From contig CH003021.1 in assembly GCA_000149265.1 (NCBI GenBank), forward strand, positions 434,001-498,000: a DNA stretch of 64,000 nt. The letters run 5' to 3'. The position numbers and the translations under genes were made by a program. This document shows, piece by piece, positions 1 to 32,556 of the stretch (position 1 is the stretch's first letter; the number at the start of each line of letters is the position of its first letter). The notes under the pieces were generated by a model, which had not been told where the DNA came from, searched no databases, and saw only the letters and a list, made by a program, of their open reading frames with translations. This DNA comes from Ciona savignyi. Taxonomy: Eukaryota; Chordata; Ascidiacea; Phlebobranchia; Cionidae.

Positions 1-1
1 T

Positions 2-415
2 TTGCAAGGTGAACCGACCGATCAGATGAATCACTTGCCAAGTGACCACGCACCACCATGGCAACCGAAGTTCTCTTCCAGGAAAGACTCTGGATGTTCG
101 GTGGACACTACGTCATCCGCTCTCTCCTATTATAAGATGACAAGGGCGGAACAGAGGCGAAGAAACGACTTATTACTGCCGGACGTAGTCGCCAAGAGTC
201 GGGGTGCTGTGGGCAGCGATGCTAATTCTCTGATGTCATCAACAAATTCATCTGGTGCATCATCCACACGCACGAATGATTTTAGAAATACATCCTGCAA
301 TCAGAAGTCTCAGAACCACCGAGTATTGAAAAAGTCGAACAGTGATACAGGGTACGACACGAAAAGCGGACCAAGAAAAGCTATTATACCCAATAGTCTA
401 TCTACACAGTGTTAA
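2..415 (+). CDS. C-terminal coding exon of an unidentified serine-rich protein (partial)
   Basis: An open frame enters from the left edge and ends at a TAA at 413-415, giving 137 residues. No true start is visible, so this is the 3' end of a gene that begins outside the window. The peptide is polar and low in hydrophobic residues, with Ser/Thr-rich patches, a basic RAEQRRRND stretch and repeated KKSNSDTGYDT / RKDSGCSVDTTSS-like segments that look like phosphorylatable disordered tail. No folded domain is recognisable. A poly(A) signal about 110 bp downstream supports a real 3' end. I cannot name the family; it could be the cytoplasmic tail of a receptor or the tail of a scaffold or kinase. 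Confidence 0.6.
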   Translation: MQGEPTDQMNHLPSDHAPPWQPKFSSRKDSGCSVDTTSSALSYYKMTRAEQRRRNDLLLPDVVAKSRGAVGSDANSLMSSTNSSGASSTRTNDFRNTSCNQKSQNHRVLKKSNSDTGYDTKSGPRKAIIPNSLSTQC

Positions 416-522
416 GCTCATAACGCTTGCGCTGTATTCTCCAATCATCAATCTTACTTAAACTATTGCAGTTCCAAATATTGTTCGAGTTTAATTTTTG
501 TACCGTAATTTTTCAATGCAAT

Positions 523-528
523 AATAAA
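523..528 (+). other. Poly(A) signal AATAAA
   Basis: AATAAA lies 108 bp after the stop codon of the serine-rich protein exon, in AT-rich 3' sequence. It is the likely cleavage and polyadenylation signal for that gene. Confidence 0.55.
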
Positions 529-592
529 AAAAACTAAATAATTAATCCCTTTCGCTTACGACTTTACTGTTATTTTGCCAAGCTGCCTCTCC

Positions 593-775
593 TTTCTCAT
601 GATGCTGGCGATTTAAAATTAATAAGGCGAACAAGGCGAAATGCCACACATTATAAGAGGTTGGTTACCTTGATGCAAGATTGTTGAATTCTAGTTTTAG
701 GCTGTCTTCTATTCTTAGACAAAATATTATGTCATGGCACTACCAGATACATACTATACCTGCGTCGTAAGTGGA
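593..775 (+). repeat. Diverged direct repeat, copy A
   Basis: Shares ordered blocks with 2480-2664: TTTCTCATGATGCTGG at the left, GATGCAAGATTGT in the middle, TCATGGCA further right, and CGTAAGT at the right end. Blocks are separated by diverged spacers of similar length, so this is an old duplication and not chance similarity. Function unknown. Confidence 0.6.
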
Positions 776-2479
776 CTTTTATAGTTGCAATGTAAAACTG
801 GTGCGCTGCAACATAAAATAAATCGTGGCCCTAACCTGTTGCGGAGTAATTATGCAAATTTTTGTATAACGATTAGATTGTTGATGCTTCGCCAAGCTAT
901 GGGTGCGACTGTTTATTTTTGTGACTGCATCTCCCTCAAGTTACCGGGAGATCGCGATTGTTTATATACTTATCTAAACCACATAAATATTATGGAAGTT
1001 TTCGCTAGTGTTAAAACGAATATCCAAAGTTTGTTGTATTTATTGTATAAACAAGTAAACGACGCGCTTCTTAAGCTGTTGCGCAAGAAACATTATTTTA
1101 CAATTTGAATTATTTTCAAGAAAACAACACTTAAATGCTAAAAAACATAGATTTATTGGGTAAATATATCTGACATATGCAAAATTCGTTCTAACTAGGT
1201 CACTTTTCTGTGCGGCAGTATTCCTAAGTAAGGCTGCATATGAGGTAAATGTATCATTTAAAACGTAAAATTAAATACGATCCTATTTCAAACACTGACG
1301 ATACTGATGTGTGCTTTAGATTATTTGATGATTGCCAATAGTCATAACACGACGGTCGTAGTCCTACACCCGTTATATTAGTTAATTTCGAAGTATGAGT
1401 CGTCCATATAGACAACGCTTAGTTCTAGATGTATTATTTAAACGAAAGCTAAAGCAGGTAGCAATTTATGACTTCAGATTGCGGTGGGTTGCAAGAGGTG
1501 ATTGCAATTTTAGTTTGTAATTTTTGGAATACGCACAGAATAATAACCACAAAAACAACAACGCTTACCAACTACTTTGAAAAGTCTCATTTTTTAAATT
1601 ACGTGTAAATAAAAACAAGTTCCTAACGAAATGCTTTCCCTAAAACGATTTTTGGGTATACTACAAATAACAAAACAATGTTATTAACATCCGCGAATGT
1701 TTAATCTTCCATTTAAACTTCATAAGTTATGTATCGCTTTGCAACCCATAGACACATATTATAGGCCAACTTTCGTTGTTCAGCACACTTCCACGAAATG
1801 GTATGATCGCAACATATGATCATCATTTTGTTTGGCGCTTGAGGCGCCTGTTCGATTTAAGACAACTTACTCCTTTATTAAAGAAAACATTTTTATTGCA
1901 ATTAGTTATAAAATTATGGTGCACCGTTCTAATGATCGGTGGGAAAACGCAGGTGCAATTATAACGCGTCCAACCGTCAGAATACTTCATGTCCACTCTT
2001 TATCGGAGCTATTGTGATGCAATAAATAAGATAGGGCGTTGCTCTAACTTATTCCTTTTGTTTTCCCTTATTAATCTACTGGTTTGACGCAACGTCCGCT
2101 TTAGTGCATTGTCTAATAAGAAACAACCGATTACCTATAAAAGCTGCATCGACAGTCCAAAGAAACACGTTTGGAAAATTTTGGAAGGAATCTGCAGATT
2201 GTTTAAAGTAAAGGATTTGTATTAAAATGTTTGATGGCGATAACAGAAATAAACATAATATCAAAAAGAAAAGGGTCTTTAAAATAACTGAAGGAAAGTT
2301 AATACTAAAATGTGGCTACGCGTTTTCCGTGAAACAATTTTTTGTTTTAACAATTTTGACGGGTGTTGTAGCGATGGCGGGAGAAATCTTTCTGGATCGG
2401 ATAGTTCGCATAATAACACTCGATTGATTTCGTCCGACTATGGATTTCCACAACCTCTTGAATAGGAAAGCCGTTTCTT

Positions 2480-2664
2480 TTCTCATGATGCTGGTAAATT
2501 AAAAAAATAAAAAGAATGAAGAACGTATGGTGGATGCAGGAAAACTATATGAAATTACCTGGATGCAAGATTGTAGAATACTGGATTAAGAGATTCGCTT
2601 ATTCTCAGACAAGTATGTTGTATCATGGCAAACCACCAATCAAATACTTTGTGATCGTAAGTCG
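2480..2664 (+). repeat. Diverged direct repeat, copy B
   Basis: Counterpart of 593-775, with the same block order and the same CGTAAGT ending, which reads like a splice donor. No long open frame is conserved between the copies. Confidence 0.6.
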
Positions 2665-5600
2665 TACCTTTTGAAGCCACAGTGTAGAAGTAATATGCTG
2701 CGTTAAAATATATATCTTGTTATACAATCACAATTGTTAAAAGTACACAAAGACAATAAGGTGTATAAATTGCTATTATTTTGTCTACATTACAATTTTT
2801 CGTTATGTAGTAACAAAGAACCTATGGTTATAAATAACTAAAAATGAGCTCCATATTTGTGTTTTCGTCTTAGACAGGATGTCACATTCGGTGGTTTACC
2901 TTTGCACACCTTTATTGTGATGCTCTGGCATTCTTTATAAGTTTTTACAAGCTACAACTCCAAAAGTTTAAATTTTCTATGTTAAAATTAGGCTAAACTA
3001 CATGCCAGTTATGAAATTTGAAAAAAAGAACAACAAATAAAAAAAGACAAAATCTTCAACCAATATGTGTTAAGACCAACAATTACCGGTATGAGGAATG
3101 TATCCGAGTAAAAACGAACCGACTATCAAAGAGAGTTGAAGTACAACATGCGATTCTTTCCGTCTTCTTTTAGACTCTGCGGTGTCAGGTTGGCCTTTCG
3201 TACTTGGATGGAAACCTAAGAAAATCTGGTTGGTTAAAAGAGTTTCTATTTGTTCCTTAAGATATTTATAAAAATTAGATATTATGTGCAGAGCCTAACA
3301 GTGTGTATATCTCTTAAGAATACCAGTTCCTAAATTATAAGGCTATGGTGAGTTTTATTTCTGATAAATATTGTCTCATTTTTTTATCATTAATTTTTTT
3401 TGGTGACATGGTAAATAAAAAAATAAAGTGAAGCCAGGTAAAAACGAAATCTTGATTAAATTTGGTTTAAACACGAAACCGCATCGGACCGACTGAAAAA
3501 CTCGCTACAGGTTGAGGTGGTAATTCTCCTGTAATTGGTGTGCACTGCGTAAAAACCTACATCTGTCAGGAACCGTTGCTTGTACAGTGTGTTTATATGA
3601 TAAAGGCATTACTTTATCGTTACTATTTTATTCCACTGCATTATCGAAGTACCCGAAGAAATATTATGCTGTCGTTGGTTTTAACGAGAAAAAATGGCCT
3701 ACCACTGAACCATTATAAAAAGGAGGGTACAAACAACCGGCTTGTGTTGTGGTCGGTTAATTCCAAATGTTATACTTTAATTGCACAATTGCTTTTACTT
3801 ACTGATTATTGTCTGACGTTTTGTCCTCCTTTTAAACAGTAGAGATATGATTGATATGGATATAATTATCACCAGCAATATAGGCAAGTAATACATGATG
3901 CTGAACCCGACAGCGGAGTACCGCCGGAAGGTGCTAAACCTGTGAATTGCGATACATTTGTGAGAATTGGACGTTTAATTGGATTGCTGTCGAATTCTTA
4001 CCAATCCAAGCACAGAGTACAGGAAGGCCATTTCGAATCAATTCTTGTATTGTTTATTTGCCATGTACGTACAGTGGCCATCAGAGTGAGAGGAATAAAC
4101 CCAACAAAAAAGCATAGAATCCACACTGTTACCACGATGACCTGTGTGTGGATATATAATTAAATAAAATATGACTATTTTATATTGTATGTTTACAAGG
4201 CGTCACCTTTGCGTGAATTAGCTTCAGTTTATAGTAAAACGTTGGCGCCCGGATAGAGATGAGTCGTAGTACAGCAAATGACAAAATATGTAGAGTGGTA
4301 ACGTACGACGTCATTGTGTCAGTTCCTAAGTAAACCTAAAAGAAAAATTAGCACTTATTGAAAATTAAAAGATAACGACTTAACCAATTGTAGATATTTT
4401 TCAGTTATAAATGGGCTCATTAAAACAACAGTTTTTTAATTAAGCACCCTAAGACAAAGTTGTAGTGAAATTTAGTTATATCGTAATAAAATTAATGAAA
4501 TAGTAAAACGATAATTCAGACTAATAAATGCTTAAAATACAATATTATTATCTAAATAATATTGTCAAAACGTAGTTATAAAACATGGGTTACCTTGCAC
4601 AAAAACGATGATATTTCCCAATAAGTAAAGCCCCAAGTACGTCTATAGAGAAAAAACGGGCTTATCATTGCAGAAACTAGATCCGAAATGCAGAGGCTTA
4701 AAATCAAGCAGTTAAAAATCGACCTGAAATTACAAGCAGATTATTCTTATATATGTTGTGTAAAGTTAGATAAACACATAACAATTAAAACGGTATTTAT
4801 TCTTACTTTAATTTCTTTGAGCAGACAATTACAACGATCGTAACAAAATTGGTTATTATTCCGAAGGCCGATAGCGGCAGAAGTATTGAAGCGCTGATCG
4901 CTATTGAAGCAGCTGTGAAGGGTAGTCTTGTGTCGCTGTAGACAAAATTGAATTAATATTTGAGTACAATTCAAACAGCTACTGTACTATGTTGATAGGT
5001 TAAACATACTAAAATCGCGTCTTAAACGCTAGAAAGATTTTTTAGCTTTTAAATGAACATGCCGGTTTGAGTACATCGGCAGTTATACGCACTCTACACA
5101 ACCATGCATAAATGTTTTATACATTACTTGTATTCTGCTGAAACATTTATGCTTCCGTTAAAGGTAGCATTATTTTGCATCGTGAGTATAACTTCCTCCG
5201 CGACGGGGTTTGCAGGCCGGAAACATATATAAAAATAATACAGACCCCCCCTGCATTCTGTCATTATATACCGGACCGGAACTTACAAATTCTTGCAGAG
5301 AGATAAAATTGGCGAGGTTTCTTCCCGCAAAAGGGCTTGACTGTTTATTTTTTCATCGCCCTCGCCCGCCGTACCTACCACCGTAAATTATTTCTTCCTA
5401 CCTCTGTATCACACACGCCAGGTAAAGCGATAGCCACTTTTAGCGTAAACATTATGCTGGTTATCGTAAATGCTTAAACATTGTATGTAAATTAAGTTGT
5501 GTGTACTAAATATTACTCATCTTTAAGCCGTATAAATAAATATAAAGTTCTTAATTTCTGAAACATTTTCAAGAAAAAATGAAATTACTTATTAACGCGA

Positions 5601-7237
5601 TTAATATTGCAAACATTCGAAAAGTTATCGCAAGAACTATTGATATATATTTTTTATTCCGTTAAGCACAACACCATCGTACATAATAACCTATGTTAAG
5701 TCTATACTTAGATATTTTAATAATAGTTTAAAAGAAAGAAAACATGTAAACTAAAGGTATTTTTCATCTATTGCGAGATAGTTATTACATAAACCTGTCG
5801 ATAAAATATCATACAACTGTAGACTAACATTAAGTGACTTAATATTCGGTAAATAAAAAATATGCATATTCGCCGTATTTTCGGAACAGTATATATTACT
5901 TTTAAGTTGTATTGAAAAATGTGTTCCTGTCCAAAGAAGTCAAACTAAATTCACTTACTATAGGCCATGAAAGCGTGATTAGCTTTTTTTAAAAGCCTGC
6001 GTTTCAAAACATTCCGACGTACCAATCATTAACATCGAGTCGTGTTGCTTAACGAGCCAAGACATTTGCTTCGTAGCCCTTTCGAGCGCGATTTTCGTTA
6101 TTACTTGGTGTGACATCGACAGAGTAAATGTGTAGCTTTTTGTAGTTCTGCGGCCGGCTATGAAATTCTAGTAGACACATATCTATATATAGTTTTCTTT
6201 TTCTATTTAGCATTTTTGCAGGTACATAGGTTTATATGTGTATACGACGGTTTGTTGCAGCTTTTTGCTAATTCTAAAATATGGATTGGTGGTACACTTT
6301 GTCTTGTGATTTTATTAATGTCAAGTAGAAGAAGGGATGCGAGTTAATTTTAAAGTAATTTCTAGATTGCCGTAGCTTACGCAACGAACACCTAAATCTA
6401 CCACGTCATTTGAACTTAATTTTATGACGATTTTCGCCTAAGGACAAAGACGGAATTGTACCGTTTATAAATCTTGCTTTCCTATATAAGGCACAGTTTT
6501 TTAAGTGTACGAAACCGCTAACCAGCTGCTGTCTGCGTAGCTCTGAAACTTAACATCACGTCATGGTTGTAGAATCTAACAAGAATATAATTTCCAATTG
6601 ATCAGTGATATACGTCGTTACTACGGAAACAACTATATAGACCTATGCCGTTTTAAAAAGAGGCCTATAGATGGCGTATAACCAATTAAGACCTCTATGA
6701 ACGGCAGGATGTGACGAGTGGTACCCTCCATGAGTCATTGTTTTTAAACTAGTGTTTTGCTGAGTAACAATGGTGGTGATTCCCCAATGTTTGTTTTGTT
6801 GAAAGCAGCATGTGCTAGGCTGCGCGCCGGTGTTCTCGTTTAGCTGTAAAGTTTTGTAATCGTGGAGCAGTGCTTTGTAAAATAAAGGTGTTGAATGTGC
6901 ATCTGCTAGCTGTTTTGTTGGAAAAAAGTTGCCGATGTACGAAGGGGTATGGGCTCAAAATTTTTAAACAAAATTTTGTAGGGTTTTGAGTTTAGGTTGC
7001 AGATCCAAGCTTCAATTTTAAATTGTGAAAAAATCTAAGACTTCCTATGTCAGGATTTTGAGTGACAGTCGTTTTTGTGAGGTCAGTTTGCATTGGAGAG
7101 ATAGGGAAAATAATTAGTTGAACGCCTCCTATACTAAATGTGATACGGGACCCTACTTGCATAAAAATAGGCCTACCCTATATCGTCGTACCGGTTTAGA
7201 CTTAGTTGACACTGTTTAGATAAAAACATGCAAATAC

Positions 7238-7533
7238 GATATAGAATAGGATATTCATGTTTATCCCCGTAAATGGGAAAACCAAGGGGGTTAACACACG
7301 GGCAATCGTCAGATCACCTCGCGTCCACCGTCGGGTTACCGGAGGTATTGTAGTGTGTTGTATATGATTCACACGTTCCTTCAATTTAGTAGAACCCATT
7401 AATCCGCTGGGTTCAGGCAATTTCCGTAAAGTGCCTTGCCCACGAAACAACCGACTAGCCAGCGACTAGTTTCGCACCTGCAACCTTTCGATTGAAAGGC
7501 GACGCATTTAACCGCCGGGCTAACCGGCCGGAC
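7238..7533 (-). mobile_element. tRNA-derived SINE, copy 1 (full length)
   Basis: Read on the minus strand it starts GTCCGGCC, has a tRNA-like head with an A-box-like segment and a B-box-like GGTTGCAGGTGCGAAAC, then a conserved body ending in AAACATGAATATCCTAT repeats. The same unit occurs at 22921-23223, 32557-33049, 46251-46477 and, as fragments, at 33913-34005 and 54225-54320. Family name not known to me. Confidence 0.85.
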
Positions 7534-8285
7534 AATATAGCTTAGGAATCGCAGATAAAAAAAACTAATTTAGTTTTATCCTCATTAATGTGAAATAGTA
7601 AAGGCTGTTTACATATATTGTCAGATTCCGGTGATTACATAAGCTCACTGTCGTGCTATGGTGCTATTGCAATGATTTTTCCGATATAGGTTTAGTTTAC
7701 CACGGTATTCCACTGCGATCGGGCAAAGACTTTCTTTCCCAAATATACATGCTGGCCTTCGAAAGCGGATGGTTTTTATTGCAACAATCTTTTAAATCCT
7801 TATGGGCTAAACTGGATTGTATGTCTGAAAGTGGAATAGGTACATAATGACGAACAGACAACGCCCACCTTTTATATTTGTTTTCTATAGAAATAGATTA
7901 ATACAATATAAAGAACTTTGGACTTTGGTCGAAGTAACGGATTGAACTTTTTAACTTTCGTTGTCGTATGTTTGCAAGGTAATTATGGACGTGAGGTTTT
8001 AAACGTTCAGTCATGAGATCAGAGTATCGTGATGATAATGATGGTACAGATATATTTGCCTACTGTTGTTATAGCGTAAGTGTATAGTGTTACAATAACT
8101 AGAAAATTAAAGAAATTGCAGGAAACAAATACGGCTGTAGATAAATATTCGGTAAACACCTGCATTTTCTTTCTGAGGATGTTGTGGTGATTAGTAACAA
8201 TTTTTGCTTTAAGCTGAATTTAATTTAACCTTCAGATTAAGTTAGATTTTTTAAGCAACATTGCTGTTTTTTTAAACATACCAAA
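7534..8285. other. Upstream region of ACADL
   Basis: About 750 bp between the SINE and the ACADL start codon. AT-rich, no gene seen; presumably holds the ACADL promoter and 5' UTR. No motif stands out enough to call. Confidence 0.4.
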
Positions 8286-10553
8286 ATGTCAACCCTCCTT
8301 CCCTCAATGCTACGGTCTGTGACAAAAAGCCGTGTTGGTCACTTAAAGCAACTCTTCAGCACAAGTCAGCAGCGGCATCAGAGTTTCGCAAAGAAGGGTT
8401 TCAAAGTGGAAGATTCATCGATATTGCAACGAGGCAAATCTTCAATGAAGAGCATGACATGTTTCGTGAATCTGTTCGCAAATTTTATCAAGACGAAGTG
8501 GTGCCATACCATGATCAATGGGAAGCTGACGGCCAGGTTAGCAGAGAGGTTTGGCTGAAAGCCGGGGAGATGGGTTTGCTTGGTGTAAACACATCTGCAG
8601 ATCATGGTGGCATTGGAGGTGACTGGCTATCGGCTGCGATTGTGCATGAAGAACAAGGTTACATTAACTGCTCAGGACCAGGATTTGCATTGCACTCTGA
8701 TATAGTTATGCCGTACATTACAAAGTATGGGACACCAGAGCAAATAGAAAAATACATACCGGACATGACAGCTGGAAAGAAAATTGGAGCTATTGCCATG
8801 ACAGAGCCTGGTGCTGGCAGTGATTTGCAGGTACCAGAAGGCTATAACAAAGCCATTTGTTGAACTTACAAGAATTTTTCCGTATAATAACCAAAAAAGC
8901 CATCAAATTTTGCCATAAAAAAGCACAGAAGTTATAGTCACTCTTTAAATTGAAATCTCTTTAAATTAACATTGTCGTGTATTTAAGAGCAATAAGGAAT
9001 GTAAAATTATAAAAATGTAATGGTAGCCCCCATCTTACTGGACTCCGCAGTGAAAGGTTTTGATTTATGTTTTAATATTTTAACATTTTATAGCCTATCT
9101 ATTCCATGTTACAGTAAATGTCATAGAAACAGTTTGAAACCGTTTTTTCTAGGGGGTTCGAACATTTGCCAAGCGTGATGGTGACGATTGGGTTCTGAAT
9201 GGAAGCAAAGTCTTCATTACCAACGGTTGGATGGCAGATGTGGTCATCGTGGTTGCGATCACAGACAAAGATGCGAAATCTGCAGCCCATGGAATCAGTC
9301 TTTTCATAGTCGATGGGGACAATCCTGGGTTCATCAAGGGCAAGAAGCTAAAGAAGATGGGATTAAAAGCTCAGGTGAATATATAAATAAGTACAAGTGA
9401 ATATAAACTTTAAACTGAAGTTAAAAACCAAAGATTAAAACTGATAAAATGTTCATAAGAAAAATTAAAAGACCTGGAAAAAAATACTTAAAAATAGTAC
9501 CAGCAATTAGGCACTTTGTGACATTGAACACTTGTAAATAAAATTAAATAATGCAATTATATATTCCAGTGGATGTTCTTAAACTTTTAAATGGGAAACG
9601 ACCAGATAGTTTATTCTATGGTTATACCTGTTATATACGGTACATAATTAATCTAAAACAGGTCATCACCACGGTGCGAGTATGTACGTGTATTGTGTAT
9701 ATTCGCAACTCACATGCTTTGTTTATAGCTATGACCTGTTGTTTTTCCAAAAGTAACCATTTTTTAGTCGTTTTTTTGATGTTTAAATTCTAAATTTTGT
9801 TTAATACCCGAACCCAGGATACCGCAGAGTTGTTCTTTGAAGATTGCAGACTACCATCGAGTGCTTTGCTGGGTGGTAAAGCTGGTTTGAATGCCGGCTT
9901 CTACCAGCTGATGCAGGAATTACCACAAGAGAGACTTCTCATCAGCAACTTGTGCATGGCTGCATGTGAATTCATGTTTGAGGAAACCAGGGATTATGTG
10001 AAGCAAAGAAAAGCCTTTGGAAAGACACTTTCCAAACTGCAAACCATTAAACATAAGCTGGCTGAAATTAAAACTGAAGTAAGTGTGCGTATGTTAGGAT
10101 TTCTCAAAAAAACAAAATTGTTTACACCTTTGTTTTACATAATAATAACATCTTACTATTTATCTTGTGGAGTTGTGGTAATAAATGTATTCTGAAAAGT
10201 ATGATGGATAAAGCTATTGTTTTAATGAAGAAATTGCAAAAGTGTTAATTGGCATAAATATCGACCCGTTTCCTTTCCAGACTGCTGTGGCTCGTGCCTT
10301 TGTGGATAGATGCAATGACCTGCATAACCAGCGGAAATTGGACACTTCTACGGCCTCCATGGCCAAGTATTACGTTACAGACCTCAACAACACAGTTGCA
10401 TACCGGTGTGTGCAGTTGCACGGTGGTTGGGGTTACATGTGGGAGTACCCGATTTGCAAAGCGTACGTTGACGCAAGGGTGCAACCCATCTACGGGGGAA
10501 GTAATGAAATTATGAAAGAGCTTATTTCAAGGGATATTATTATGGATGTTTAG
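8286..10553 (+). CDS. ACADL: Long-chain acyl-CoA dehydrogenase, mitochondrial (4 exons)
   Basis: Exons 8286-8830, 9153-9374, 9818-10078 and 10281-10553, all with GT-AG introns in phase 0; about 433 residues, the usual ACADL length. The enzyme is an FAD-dependent flavoprotein that introduces the trans-2 double bond in the first step of mitochondrial beta-oxidation. Seen: a basic, Ser-rich N-terminus typical of a mitochondrial presequence (MSTLLPSMLRSVTKSR), IGAIAMTEPGAGSDLQ at the FAD/substrate signature, FEETRDYVKQRKAFGKT and the C-terminal QLHGGWGYMWEYP. The canonical catalytic Glu near the C-terminus is Gly (PIYGGSNE), while a Glu sits in PQERLL of exon 3; that swap marks the long-chain/isovaleryl group. 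Oddity: the presequence and GRFIDIATRQIF are in different frames; exon 1 is 545 nt, one base short of a whole number of codons, so one base seems missing near 8400-8412. Confidence 0.95.
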
Positions 10554-12196
10554 GTACTGTTGTTTTCGTGTAATTTTGTTTCAAATCCAGATATTAATTA
10601 TATGTATATTTTTTGTTTAATTTATTAACAGTGTCAAAATAACGGCCTGCATGAGATGATGGGTCTTATTTTTGTTTTAATTCTTCATTCTAACTTGCAT
10701 AAATATTGATATGAAAGTTCCAAACCGTTCACCAAATTCTGTCAAAAATAAAAGCTTCAAGAGAAAATGCAGTGTTTTAAATCCGGTTTTGTTCTGGCGT
10801 TAATGCAGATAACAATACCAAGTTGTTGAGCAAAATAAGGAAACTTCATTCCAAAAGGGGCTTTTAAACGAAAAATCCATTGGGTATTTTTTAACAAGAC
10901 TTTATTCTTAACTTTTATTGTACATCTGTATCAGTTTATTTAAATGCTCCTTTCTTTGTAACCAATTTTTGTCTTGTTATCAAAGTAGAGGGTTTATATT
11001 TGGCTGTAAGAGGCTACAAGGTTCACAGTGCAAGATCTTGGTGTTTAAGGTTTAAATCTATTATCAACCAAAAACCAGGTGTTGGTATTTATTTCCATTA
11101 CAGAAAAATTATAGAAATGTAACATTTGCAACTAAAAAATATTTATATTAATTTTTCTGGGGGAAATTGATGGACATTTGTGGATTTAGAGGGAATTTAT
11201 GGTCAGCACTAATATGAAAATAAGAATGCAGAAACCTTTAGTCCGGTAATGATCACATATATATTATAACGAATATTTATTAAAACAAATCTTGTCGGAG
11301 AAAACAACCACATATAGCAAGAGCAACATATACAGATATATAATATTCTTGTCCTACCAGTTCCACCAGATTTAATGTTGCCATGATTTAGTTCCTACTG
11401 AATTTTAATTGTGTAGAAAACCTAAATAATTGATATGCACATGTATATATATATAATATATACATATATCAATCAAGCATTTTAGAATAGCGTCGCAAAT
11501 TTCAAAATAACAAAAAAAACTTGAAAATAAATAATAACTTTATAATTTTTGAAAAAGTAACAATTTCTAAGTTTTGCAGTTTTTGAAAAATATATCTACA
11601 TTACCAATATAATACTGCAACATTTGGCAGATGCCTAAAAATTAGCGGTATTTTTTTACTTAAATATCAAAGAAATGTTACTTTGTCACCACGATTTGAC
11701 TAATTAAAGATTTTACTTTCTAAATACTTCCATAAAAATTACGGAGAAGTCAAATATCACCAGTTTGGGAAAAAACTCGTTCAAGAGGACCAGGCACTTT
11801 AGAAATGCGGTAAAATGGCAACAACATAAAACAGTAGGCAGAGGGTGTCACTGCTAAAACCACCAAAAATGATTGCTTGCATTGTAAAAGCAATCACGCA
11901 GTAGTATAAAACAAGGATATATTATATACAGCAACAGACTCTTTGACGGGAAAAAGAACAAAATGCAATCAGCTGCATATGTGGTTGTGTAGATTATCCC
12001 ATACAGTGTCAAACAAACAGACAGAGTTCATTTTTTACTGCTATAAAGGCTTTTCATTCGAATTCAATTTTATTCCGCTATTTCCAGGTCAAAATTTTAT
12101 TACTGTATAACGGTGGCAATACCATCATGGATGAGTTTTGGGAATGGAACCTTAGCCAGTGCAAATTGTGGGTGTTAAAATCGAGGCGCCATAGCA
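10554..12196. other. Convergent 3' intergenic region between ACADL and the MAP4K gene
   Basis: Contains the likely ACADL poly(A) signal AATAAA at 10747-10752 and, for the minus-strand kinase gene, a TTTATT (AATAAA on minus) near 12069-12074. An AT-rich, partly palindromic stretch lies at 11440-11470. No other gene seen. Confidence 0.5.
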
Positions 12197-31876
<19,680 letters not shown>

Positions 31877-32556
31877 GGCTACTGTTTGAAGCTAATCAGC
31901 AAGAATTTGAGCACAGATAGTTTCAATTTTATTCCAAATATTCTTATGTTCCAGGCATATTTTTAACCACAAACTACGCTTTAAAGATAGAAATCGTATG
32001 GTATTTTCCCAGTCTGCACTCAAAGTGAGGTTAACCTGCAAACAACAATGATAATAATATTAAATATTTAATAAAGTGTAAATTATGGACAGACGTTTTC
32101 ACGCACATGTCACTGCAATAAGCAAGTACTATTTCATTAGGAGATTTTAGGTGAACATGTTACTTGGTATTCTAAGGTATGAACCAGTATCCTTATCCCT
32201 CTAGTGTATTTTGTTAAACATGCATATTGCTTTAGGATTCTATTGGTGGGAGCACCAGCAGTCGAATGTTTAGAATCTGTTTAAACTGTGTTGTTGGTTC
32301 AACTCACTTTACACATATTGCTTACACCAAATCTCATTTGAATATGTTACAACACCATATATGAAATAACAATGTAAATATAAATAGTCGATTAGTATTT
32401 TTTACTGACTTGGAAGCATCACTTTTTAACAACACACCATGTTATCCACTGTGTACCGCTAATTATAAATAGATGTACCAGTACAATACTAATTACTAAA
32501 CTGACCCTTACACCATACCACCAAGTGCCATACGATCCTGCGCTTAAAAACACGAT

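Larger units (their letters stand above)
529..7237. other. Intergenic region, no gene recognised
   Basis: About 6.7 kb of AT-rich sequence with short open frames only. None shows a domain, a splice-consistent exon chain or codon structure that I can support. It contains the two copies of a diverged direct repeat listed separately (593-775 and 2480-2664) and otherwise nothing I can identify. A CTATATAAGG TATA-like string near 6481 has no gene close downstream. Confidence 0.6.

Noticed and set aside
785-2427. Several 60-107-codon open frames in the left intergenic region
   Set aside because: No domain, no splice partners, compositional bias as expected for AT-rich noncoding DNA.
8286-8558. Frame 8286-8558 as a separate small protein
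   Set aside because: Only its first ~40 residues make sense, as the ACADL mitochondrial presequence; the rest overlaps ACADL in the wrong frame.
11440-11470. Palindromic AT-rich stretch as a regulatory structure
   Set aside because: Simple TA-rich sequence pairs by chance; no conserved counterpart elsewhere in the window.
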